Below, in pieces: positions 31,895 to 38,826 of a DNA stretch of 41,365 bases (within the stretch, counting starts at the first letter, position 1; every line of letters starts with the position of its first letter). The DNA is taken from positions 1 to 41,365 of the IMG/VR virus record IMGVR_UViG_3300034954_000175; one strand, given 5' to 3'. The stretch comes from a virus. The position numbers and the translations under genes are program-made. The notes under the pieces are model-generated. The model worked only from the letters and a program-made list of their open reading frames with translations. It made no database searches and had not been told where the DNA came from.

Positions 31895-34700
31895 CACCTT
31901 CTGGTTCATCAGAGACCTCATCAAACCCTTCAAATTTCATTTGTAGTACGTCTTGTGGAGGCATGTTGAAGTCTGTGCCTTTCGTTAGACGTTTCTTTAC
32001 ACGCTTTGCGTTTTTCTTTTGTTTAAGATCATCAACCAAAGAAGCATAGTTTATCTGTTGATCTGTACACCAATCCTTAAAAGGTTTGATCCGCAAGAAG
32101 AGTATCTTGGTATCAGGTTCATACCTAGCAACCAACTGCCCACGCGGTACAGCAGTGACAGGTACTAACTGATCTAGACCGTTATCGTTCTTGCCGCGTA
32201 GATCCTCAGTGCTTTCGATCTTGAGTATGTTGTTGTAGTTCTCTGATATGTAGTTACCTAGTGTGTCGTCCACAGAAGCCCCTATATCATTCACAAACGT
32301 GTTTCTACGTATAAGTTCCTTGACTACCCACTTGTACACTTTGCCTACGTCATAGTTAACAAACCCTAATTTCCTAGCAATCATCAGCCCTGCTATTATC
32401 ACAGCGTTGCCATTAGACCAGAAACGGTTCTCAGGCCCAAGCCCTGCCGCTTCATCTAGCTTTGCTTTTATAGACTGCACAATCTTACGCGCTTCATCTT
32501 TATTGTTTATCACCCATTGTATGTATTTCGGCCCTATCCAACCATAGTTCACCTGAATGTCTTCGTGTAAGTCCGCTGTAGTTTTTGTATCTTCTGCACC
32601 AGATATTAACTTCAACACCTTTATCTCAAACAACCGCTGCATCTCTGCTTTCGGCGTAGCTTTATCACGGCTCAATATCTCCCACGCGCTCGTGTTACCA
32701 GAACTAAGAGCTAGTAGTTTCCACGGCTTACCACGTACACGCTCCTCGTTACCGTTTGCTGATAGCCTGTTCTTTTGACGGCCCCCCGATACTTGATACA
32801 CATACTCAGACATCTCTGAGCTTGTCACGTTGGTCATCTCATCAGATATTAGAGGTAAACTATGCATGACTTCGCCACGGTTCATACGTGAGTTGTGCGT
32901 ATCCGATTTCTGTAGAGATAGTAGCTCTGGGTTGCCCCACAAGGACATAGCCGCATACTGCGCTGTTGTTTTACCTACACCTGTGCCACCAAACAAATGC
33001 ACTGCCATACTGTTTAGACCTGTCAACGCCATGAGAGGAGACCCAAAACCTACACCAACTACGTATTGATGCATCTCAAACCCTTCTCTGTCGTAGAAGT
33101 TTAGGAGTTCTATGTTCTTTTCTTCTGACCCTTTCGGCTCGAAGGAGTCCATAAACCCCGCTGTTTTGGAAGAAGGCGGGTTGTAAGTTATGTCGTTTGC
33201 TTCAACTAGTTTCTCACCCAGTACAAATGCTTCCATGTCTTCATCAACCCAACCAAACTGTCTATGCGCCTCAGATGCTGTTGATGTGTGTTGTAGTTCA
33301 TCTATCCATTTTGTTGTGTATACCATAAGTTTATCCAAGTTTTTTCCCCATGCAGTGACGCCCTCTCGTGCCATGCTCTTACGAAACTCTTCCCTTGAAG
33401 TTACATGTGTAAGTGGCACGGTGAACTGACGCACACCGTCACGAGGTAAGTGTAAGCGAAAGACTAACGTTTCGCCAAGTTCTTCGTCGTGTAGGCGACG
33501 AGTAATATAAATATCGTGGTGATATATTAGTTCTTCTTCTATATCTCCGTCAGCATTGCTGCTACGCAGAAAGACACCCCCCGCCGTACCTCTAAAGTAT
33601 GGTTTGGGGAATATAGGTATATCGTATTCTTTTGTTACAGACTTCCCCGAAACAGGAGCCTCTATAGTAACTTCTCCCTCAGTTTCTTTTATGCGCTTGC
33701 CCAACACAATCGGCGATTTTATCTGTTCTCTCAACGGGCATTTGTTGCAGACACCCTCGTTTAGTTCGTTAAACCTGTCACAAGTATACGGCCCTTTGAT
33801 TTCGTCCATCTTCTTATACATAGATGTTGCGTCGTAATCAGGATGCCTACTAGATATTTTCTCTGCGGCTACGTCACCATCTACGCAGAACTTTGCAATC
33901 GATAGCCCTGCTCTCCACAAGGGTTCGCTTACTTCCTCTTGCCTTGTAGCGATGTATTTTAGCTGTCCACATCCACGCCCTTGTAATGTTTTCTGCATAA
34001 TAGTCTTAAAAACATTCTCAGAGTTGTCAGCATACGCTTCGTAAAGCGCGTCTTTTCCTAGGTCAATGTTACTAACTGGCTTCAAATCAACGCCAAGTTT
34101 GTCAATAAACTCCGAGAGAACCACAGGCTTTATAGGTTCCACGCCGTACAACATGACGGGCAGAGGGTTATCGTCTTTGTAGTTATTAGTGTTAGGTACT
34201 CGTAAGATACGAGCCACGTCAGCGGTCACCGCAGGGTCAGCCAGTAAACCGTTATCGGCACAGGCTTGCTTTAATCGCTCTGCGGCATCTAACCACTGTT
34301 CCGCCGAAACTGCTTCGGTAAGAGGCCAATAAACGTGTACTCCCCGCCCGCTGTTGACCATTGTAGGTTTAGGCAGAGAAAGATGTTTACAGAAGTTACG
34401 TAACGCGGACACAGCGAGCTGTTGTGTGGCGTATTCCTTCGAAGGCCCGCAGTCTAAATCAAGAAACAAAGCTTTTAATTCTTCAGCGTTGTCACCTTTA
34501 CGATTTGTTGGTTCTTTAAATGTACTGAGCGCGAAGTATACGTCTAACCCATCGTTGTCGTATTTGTTTGCGGCACGTTCTACTTCTTCGATAGTGTTGT
34601 AGAACTTTTGTATCCGTATGTTATCTTTCGCTCTTGCAGCGAATACACAGTAGTTACCGTTACTACTTAGTACCCCCCGTAAAAATTCTGTTGTTTCCAT
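31884..34700 (-). CDS. primase-helicase: AEP-type primase fused to DUF927-like ATPase
   Basis: 938 residues from ATG 34700, chosen because TTGGAGCAG lies nine bases upstream; upstream in-frame codons run through a hairpin leader. N-terminal archaeo-eukaryotic primase-like domain: Asp81 and Asp83 in LFLDLDCG, and SGRGVHVYW (117-125, His122). A Cys cluster near residues 305-323 (EGVCNKCPLREQ) may bind zinc. The C-terminal half is a DUF927-type helicase ATPase: Walker A GGTGVGKT (571-578), then SLQKSDTHNSRMNRGEVM, Walker B PLISDEM. It should make primers and unwind DNA at the fork, working with the family A polymerase. Confidence 0.8.
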   Translation of the reverse strand: METTEFLRGVLSSNGNYCVFAARAKDNIRIQKFYNTIEEVERAANKYDNDGLDVYFALSTFKEPTNRKGDNAEELKALFLDLDCGPSKEYATQQLAVSALRNFCKHLSLPKPTMVNSGRGVHVYWPLTEAVSAEQWLDAAERLKQACADNGLLADPAVTADVARILRVPNTNNYKDDNPLPVMLYGVEPIKPVVLSEFIDKLGVDLKPVSNIDLGKDALYEAYADNSENVFKTIMQKTLQGRGCGQLKYIATRQEEVSEPLWRAGLSIAKFCVDGDVAAEKISSRHPDYDATSMYKKMDEIKGPYTCDRFNELNEGVCNKCPLREQIKSPIVLGKRIKETEGEVTIEAPVSGKSVTKEYDIPIFPKPYFRGTAGGVFLRSSNADGDIEEELIYHHDIYITRRLHDEELGETLVFRLHLPRDGVRQFTVPLTHVTSREEFRKSMAREGVTAWGKNLDKLMVYTTKWIDELQHTSTASEAHRQFGWVDEDMEAFVLGEKLVEANDITYNPPSSKTAGFMDSFEPKGSEEKNIELLNFYDREGFEMHQYVVGVGFGSPLMALTGLNSMAVHLFGGTGVGKTTAQYAAMSLWGNPELLSLQKSDTHNSRMNRGEVMHSLPLISDEMTNVTSSEMSEYVYQVSGGRQKNRLSANGNEERVRGKPWKLLALSSGNTSAWEILSRDKATPKAEMQRLFEIKVLKLISGAEDTKTTADLHEDIQVNYGWIGPKYIQWVINNKDEARKIVQSIKAKLDEAAGLGPENRFWSNGNAVIIAGLMIARKLGFVNYDVGKVYKWVVKELIRRNTFVNDIGASVDDTLGNYISENYNNILKIESTEDLRGKNDNGLDQLVPVTAVPRGQLVARYEPDTKILFLRIKPFKDWCTDQQINYASLVDDLKQKKNAKRVKKRLTKGTDFNMPPQDVLQMKFEGFDEVSDEPEGDEA

Positions 34701-34720
34701 AATGCTGCTCCAAAATGTGC

Positions 34721-34756
34721 CGTGGTGAGGCGGAGAAGTATGGAAGCCCCACCACG
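34721..34756 (-). promoter_or_regulatory. 11-pair hairpin in the primase leader
   Basis: On the - strand CGTGGTGGGGC (34756-34746) pairs with GCCTCACCACG (34731-34721), ten Watson-Crick pairs and one G-T. The loop TTCCATACTTCTCC contains CTTCTCC, complementary to a Shine-Dalgarno core. It sits in the 87-base gap between the ssDNA-binding gene and the primase gene, about 10 bases before the primase ribosome site. No U-tract follows. Could be an attenuator, a processing site or a translational switch. Confidence 0.55.
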
Positions 34757-34787
34757 ACAACCACCATTGCTAATGTTCCCCAGTAGG

Positions 34788-35666
34788 TTAATCATCCCAC
34801 TCATCAACAATGGACGCGAGGTCTTCATCAGGCGGCGGAGCAGCGCCATCTGCCTTCTTGGAGACCTTCTTTGGTTCTTCTACAGTATCCTCAACGTCCA
34901 CCACGTCTTCGGTTTCCTGTACCTTCACCTCGCGTTTCTTTTCAACTGCATCGACTTTAGATACAGTCATAGTAATAGCGTTCAAAGCTTGAGGGCTTTC
35001 TCTAGCTTCAAGTGCTTGCTTCAACTCCTCTTCTTTGAGGGGTCTCTCTGGTTTAAAGAACAGCTTTGGCACAGCACTATCTTCGTCAAAATACATTTTT
35101 GTAATCACACCAATAGATGGCGCACCTTTTGACTTTAAGAAAGCAACGTATTGTTGCATACCCATACCTTTTTTGTCTTTACCAAATATAGAAGTTGCGG
35201 GGAGTTGTAGTTGATACACGGTATCAAGGTCTCCCTCAAGTAAAACAGCTATACGCTGATTAAATCTACAAGCACGGCTTTCGCCTTTACCTGATCCCTT
35301 AACGTTTTGAGGGCAAGACTCACAAGTTTTAGCCTGTGGGTTTTCTACCTCTGCATCAGGTTTTTTATTGTCAGGTGACCAACATGCGGGGGGTGTAGGG
35401 TTATCGCTATCGTACTCACCTTCGTAGTAAGTGCGAGAGAGCGCCCCTGCGTTTACAATTACCACATTTAAGAAATCGTCTTTGCGAACTTGTGTTTGTT
35501 CGCCACTTACCATCTCTCTAAACTTTGCACCTTTGATGCTTATACGTGGTGGTATAGTACTTACCGATGTACCGCCCGATAGTAGATCGTCTACCGCTGT
35601 AAGTTCCTTGAAAAGATCTTTGCTTATGAGGGAATTGCCCTCTTCAAATAACGCCATATCCGACAT
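34788..35666 (-). CDS. putative ssDNA-binding protein with zinc motif and acidic tail
   Basis: 292 residues; GGAGAAACATAG lies directly before the ATG. The core (about residues 30-215) is beta-rich with IPPRISIKGAKFREMVSG, DFLNVVIVNAGALSRTYYEG and VYQLQLPATSIFGKDKKGMG. Cys95, Cys115, Cys118 and Cys133 (CWSP, CESC, ACRF) fit a zinc site. The C-terminal ~45 residues are acidic and end IVDEWDD, the type of tail by which ssDNA-binding proteins recruit replication partners. Location between HTH and primase genes supports a replication role. No search was possible; gp32-like is an analogy. Confidence 0.6.
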   Translation of the reverse strand: MSDMALFEEGNSLISKDLFKELTAVDDLLSGGTSVSTIPPRISIKGAKFREMVSGEQTQVRKDDFLNVVIVNAGALSRTYYEGEYDSDNPTPPACWSPDNKKPDAEVENPQAKTCESCPQNVKGSGKGESRACRFNQRIAVLLEGDLDTVYQLQLPATSIFGKDKKGMGMQQYVAFLKSKGAPSIGVITKMYFDEDSAVPKLFFKPERPLKEEELKQALEARESPQALNAITMTVSKVDAVEKKREVKVQETEDVVDVEDTVEEPKKVSKKADGAAPPPDEDLASIVDEWDD

Positions 35667-35888
35667 CTATGTTTCTCCATTTTCAGTTAGGGTTTGATCT
35701 TGCCCTTTTTTAGTATTGTGTGTCAATGCTGCTTCAACATCGTCTAAACGAAATCGATATACTTCACCGACTTTTATGTAGGTATCCTCTGGAATAGATT
35801 TATTGGTTACCCACTTTCTTATAGTGGACACAGATACTTGGAAGTAATCCGCGACCTTTCCTATATTTACATAAGGTGTATCTTCCAT
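35667..35888 (-). CDS. excisionase/MerR-type HTH DNA-binding protein
   Basis: 73 residues from ATG 35888, which shares a base with the stop of the preceding gene (TGATG); a GTG one codon earlier is possible. VNIGKVADYFQVSVSTIRKW forms the helix-turn-helix, followed by the wing VGEVYRFRLDDVEAAL, the standard HTH_17 layout. Such proteins act as excisionases or small regulators. No integrase is seen in the window. May control the replication operon, in whose middle it lies. Basic/polar tail (KKGQDQTLTENGET). Confidence 0.75.
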   Translation of the reverse strand: MEDTPYVNIGKVADYFQVSVSTIRKWVTNKSIPEDTYIKVGEVYRFRLDDVEAALTHNTKKGQDQTLTENGET

Positions 35889-36280
35889 CACTTATTTTTC
35901 CTCACAGATATAACGTATTCACTGTCTACATTTAGACCCGCAGGTTGAAGATCAGGGTTTTCTTCTAAGAACTGCTTTACGTTAGTTTGATTAAGACGTT
36001 TTTCAAAAAATTCAGGAACCTCATGCTTCAGTACAAATTTGTACATAGACTCCCAATCGTTTGTCCAAATCTTTTTCCTAATAGTGCGATAGAATACACC
36101 ATCCGCAGTCTTCACACTATCCACCCCTTGCTCTTTGCAGTGGTCTAACATAGCGAATTTGATTTTATCCTGTTGTTTAGATAACTTCTCATCCGCTTCT
36201 TTAAACTCTGCGGACAACTCAGACCTTTTGTTTCTTATTCTTATAAAAGTCTTTACCAATTTATCGATATTTACCGACAT
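35888..36280 (-). CDS. coiled-coil phage protein of unknown function
   Basis: 130 residues, with TGGAGAACATATA before the ATG. Residues about 5-50 are a charged coiled coil (LVKTFIRIRNKRSELSAEF, ADEKLSKQQDKIKFAML). The C-terminal part (DSVKTADGVFYRTIRKKIWT, DWESMYKFVLKHEVPEFFEK, RLNQTNVKQF, NPDLQPAGLNVDSEYVISVR) is a conserved-looking domain found in phage replication operons. The general plan is reminiscent of Gam-type nuclease inhibitors but I cannot support that assignment. First gene behind a candidate promoter. Confidence 0.65.
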   Translation of the reverse strand: MSVNIDKLVKTFIRIRNKRSELSAEFKEADEKLSKQQDKIKFAMLDHCKEQGVDSVKTADGVFYRTIRKKIWTNDWESMYKFVLKHEVPEFFEKRLNQTNVKQFLEENPDLQPAGLNVDSEYVISVRKNK

Positions 36281-36311
36281 TATATGTTCTCCATTTTTAT
36301 TACTTTTCTGA

Positions 36312-36339
36312 CATATAGTAACTTATACTACTTAGTCAA
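36312..36339 (-). promoter_or_regulatory. candidate promoter with inverted repeat in the spacer
   Basis: On the - strand TTGACT (36339-36334, 5 of 6), a 16-base spacer and TATATG (36317-36312, 4 of 6). The spacer and -10 contain TAGTA-TAAGT-TACTA, a five-base-arm inverted repeat that could be an operator. It overlaps the end of the SNF2 gene and would drive the genes from 36280 downward. Low to moderate confidence. Confidence 0.4.
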
Positions 36340-37867
36340 GTATTTCTTTGTATAAATTTATCATTTCTGTGTGTATGTTAATACGATCATCTAAAAGACG
36401 GTAAATACGTTTTTCCGCGTTAGACCCCGCAAGCTGTATAACAGTACACTTATGCTTCTGCCCCGACCTATGCACACGAGCATTTGCTTGTGCGTATGTT
36501 TCGAGAGATGAAGTCGGCCCCCACCACACTACAGTGTTAGCAGCGGTCAAGGTAACACCATGAGCAGCCGCTTGAGGTTGTATTATTAATACACGAGGAT
36601 CACGATTTGATTGAAAGCGCCGGAATATCTCAGTGCGATTAGGCGCAGAAACATCTCCTCGTATGATCTCAGACGTTACGTTGTCCTGCTGGAGCTTCTC
36701 CGATAGTAGATCGATAGTGTGTCTGAACGGTACAAACACCAGAACCTTTTGGCTACTCTCGTCTATAACCTCTTTGAGAACTTGATATCTGTTCTTTATA
36801 TCAAACTGTATAGTATCTCCCTCGTCTGTATAAAGTGCGCCCGTACTTATCTGTAGTAGTTTGTTCAACCCAATAGCCGCATTTGCTGCCGTTACGTCTT
36901 CACCTGCCACCTGCATTACCATCTGCTTACGCAATGTTTCGTAATACTTCTTCTGTTGTGAGGTCATTTCAACGAAACGTTTGGCGTACACCATGTCGGG
37001 CAGGTCTAGACATTCTTCTTTAGTAAATCTAATCGCGGGTTGTAATGCTTTGTACACTGTATCTTTGGCGGTTTCTTTTGGTTTGTATTTAAACTGCGTT
37101 ACTTTCCACATAACCATGTCTCGCCAAGACCCGAAGAACCTTGGCACTGATAACGGGTTAACCATTTTAGCTAAACCATAAGCGTCCAAAGGGCTTTGAG
37201 CTGCTGGAGTACCAGTCATCATCCACAGCCAATCATCTTCTCCTATGATTTTGTTAAGGGTTTTCCAACGTTTTGTCTGCACGTTCTTATAGTGTGTGGC
37301 TTCGTCTACAATAAACAGGTCAAACCCACCGTTTGCTATCTCGTCTTTAACTATCTCAACACCATCATAGTTTATAATCACAAACTCTGCGCCACTGTTG
37401 ATAATTTTCTTACGCTTCTCTTTTGCGCCGTAGGCAACGTCAACTGTCCTGTGCATAGCAAAAGAAAACAGATCGTTTCTCCATGCACTATCCATAATCG
37501 ACAAAGGACATATAACCAGAACCCTGTTTACCTTACCTTGTTTCATAAGATAATCAGCCGCCCATATAGAGGACGCGGTTTTACCCGTACCTTGTTCGTT
37601 AAAACAAAAGGCTTTCTTGTTCATAGTCAGAAATGATGCTGTGTCTTTCTGATGTTCGAACGGCTTGTACTGCCCGGGCCAGCTATAACGTTTAGTAATA
37701 GGTGACGGTACGTTTATATTTAAACTTTTTAGTTTTAGGGCTTCGAATATACCCCAGTTAACTAGAACTTCATTCATAGACAACTCCTTGCTTTTTGGGA
37801 TTACAGTCGTGATCTGTTTAGGATTACGAACTTTTAGCAGTAACGCCTTATCCCTTATTATTTTCAT
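36332..37867 (-). CDS. SNF2-family DNA helicase/ATPase
   Basis: 511 residues, GGAGAACAAC before the ATG. Helicase superfamily 2 motifs in order: Q-like region (FEHQKDTASFL), motif I NEQGTGKT (GTGKT 93-97), motif Ia VICPLSIMDSAW, motif II DEAT (188-191) in LFIVDEATHYKN, motif III MMTGTPAAQS, then motif IV VLVFVPFRHTIDLL, motif V HGVTLTAANTVVWWGPTSS and motif VI YAQANARVHRSGQ. The RSGQ ending is characteristic of SNF2 proteins. Phage members act as replicative or recombination translocases. No extra DNA-binding domain is visible. Confidence 0.85.
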   Translation of the reverse strand: MKIIRDKALLLKVRNPKQITTVIPKSKELSMNEVLVNWGIFEALKLKSLNINVPSPITKRYSWPGQYKPFEHQKDTASFLTMNKKAFCFNEQGTGKTASSIWAADYLMKQGKVNRVLVICPLSIMDSAWRNDLFSFAMHRTVDVAYGAKEKRKKIINSGAEFVIINYDGVEIVKDEIANGGFDLFIVDEATHYKNVQTKRWKTLNKIIGEDDWLWMMTGTPAAQSPLDAYGLAKMVNPLSVPRFFGSWRDMVMWKVTQFKYKPKETAKDTVYKALQPAIRFTKEECLDLPDMVYAKRFVEMTSQQKKYYETLRKQMVMQVAGEDVTAANAAIGLNKLLQISTGALYTDEGDTIQFDIKNRYQVLKEVIDESSQKVLVFVPFRHTIDLLSEKLQQDNVTSEIIRGDVSAPNRTEIFRRFQSNRDPRVLIIQPQAAAHGVTLTAANTVVWWGPTSSLETYAQANARVHRSGQKHKCTVIQLAGSNAEKRIYRLLDDRINIHTEMINLYKEILD

Positions 37868-37891
37868 GTTGTTCTCCGTGGTAGCTTGTAG

Positions 37892-38155
37892 CTACTTCTT
37901 TTTGCGCGGTGGTTTACTCATCCTCCCACCTGCTGCTCTGTTCTTTGACGGGCTTTGTAAAGTGTAACCGTCTTTATTTGAACCACCCCTACTTAACGCT
38001 TTCTTGTGAGCGATATCTTTACCTTTTCTATTTACTTTTTTCTTATCTAATTTTCTACGAGCGCGTTGCCTCTCCATGCGATCAGCATGTTCGCCTCTCG
38101 CTTTCTGTTGTTTGTACTCTTTCTTGTAAGGTCTAGGTTTGTTCTTATATGGCAT
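37892..38155 (-). CDS. small very basic protein with HNH-like remnant
   Basis: 87 residues from ATG 38155 (TAATG overlap with the nuclease gene; GGGAGCAACT upstream). Almost half the residues are Lys or Arg (MPYKNKPRPYKKEYKQQKAR). The segment GKDIAHKKALSRGGSNKDGY followed by SPSKNRAAGG resembles the DIDHkkPLskGGsn...N core of HNH nucleases, but there are no Cys and the rest of the domain is missing. Likely DNA-binding; nuclease activity uncertain. Similar short proteins occur in other phage replication operons. Confidence 0.6.
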   Translation of the reverse strand: MPYKNKPRPYKKEYKQQKARGEHADRMERQRARRKLDKKKVNRKGKDIAHKKALSRGGSNKDGYTLQSPSKNRAAGGRMSKPPRKKK

Positions 38156-38826
38156 TAGTTGCTCCCATTGTGAGGACACTCCGTTACTGGACAGTGACGC
38201 TTGCATAAACCAGAAGGGCGGGGGTTCCATACTTCTGTATCAAACGCTGTCTGCATCTTAGCATAGGTTGATAACCATTTCTCCCAAAGAATTGACTCTG
38301 AGTCAATTTCATATGTTTCTTTTACTAAACTACCCGCAATGACAAATAGCAGCCCTGCCTTTATCTTTTTTACTTCGGGGTAATGTTTAAATACAGTAAG
38401 AGCCATTAGTTCTAGTTGACCTTTGTCAGCGTACTTGGATGATTTACCTGTTTTGTAGTCAATCACCCAAGCCGCCCCTGCCAATACGTCAACAATTATA
38501 AGATCGGCTATACCTCGGAACCACACCTTCTTATCAAAGAAACCGCAAGGTTCCAAGTTCTCAGTTAGCCCCAACTTCTTTTCACATATCTTTACACCAC
38601 GCTTTCCCTTCAGGGCTTCTAACGTAGGTTCTATAAAACCAAACTTTTTTGGTAGTGGTTTTTCTTTGTCTATGTAATCTTCACACGCTTTATGGAACTC
38701 AGTACCATACCGCATGGCCTCTGTTTCTTCGAAGGGATATTCTTTTAGTATATTAACGTGGTAGAATTGCTTGGGGCATGTTTCAAATGCCTTCGCTTTA
38801 CTAAACGACCAAGGTGCTATGCTCAC
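38155..38826 (-). CDS. Cas4/RecB-like PD-(D/E)XK nuclease
   Basis: 223 residues from GTG 38826, which overlaps the polymerase stop (GTGA) and has TGGAG upstream; a longer frame upstream is a polymerase shadow. Motifs: APWSFSKAKAFETCPKQFYH (N-terminal), YGTEFHKACEDY (His45), RGIADLIIVD (Asp108), WVIDYKTGK (Asp123, Lys125), KGQLELMAL (Gln137): the full PD-(D/E)XK exonuclease set. Cys17 plus Cys208, Cys212 and Cys217 near the C-terminus could hold an iron-sulfur cluster as in Cas4 and AddB. Works in end processing or recombination during replication; directly coupled to polA. Confidence 0.8.
   Translation of the reverse strand: MSIAPWSFSKAKAFETCPKQFYHVNILKEYPFEETEAMRYGTEFHKACEDYIDKEKPLPKKFGFIEPTLEALKGKRGVKICEKKLGLTENLEPCGFFDKKVWFRGIADLIIVDVLAGAAWVIDYKTGKSSKYADKGQLELMALTVFKHYPEVKKIKAGLLFVIAGSLVKETYEIDSESILWEKWLSTYAKMQTAFDTEVWNPRPSGLCKRHCPVTECPHNGSN

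Noticed and set aside
31623-31946. 107-codon + strand open frame after the giant gene
   Set aside because: Runs antisense to the small conserved 31682 gene and the primase end, starting inside the terminator hairpin.
35667-35888. HTH gene taken as proof of a prophage with attachment site
   Set aside because: No integrase, tRNA gene or flanking direct repeat is visible; small HTH proteins of this type also occur in lytic phages.
37196-37636. 146-codon + strand open frame opposite the SNF2 gene
   Set aside because: Covers conserved helicase motifs on the other strand; product is Cys/Phe/His-rich without pattern.
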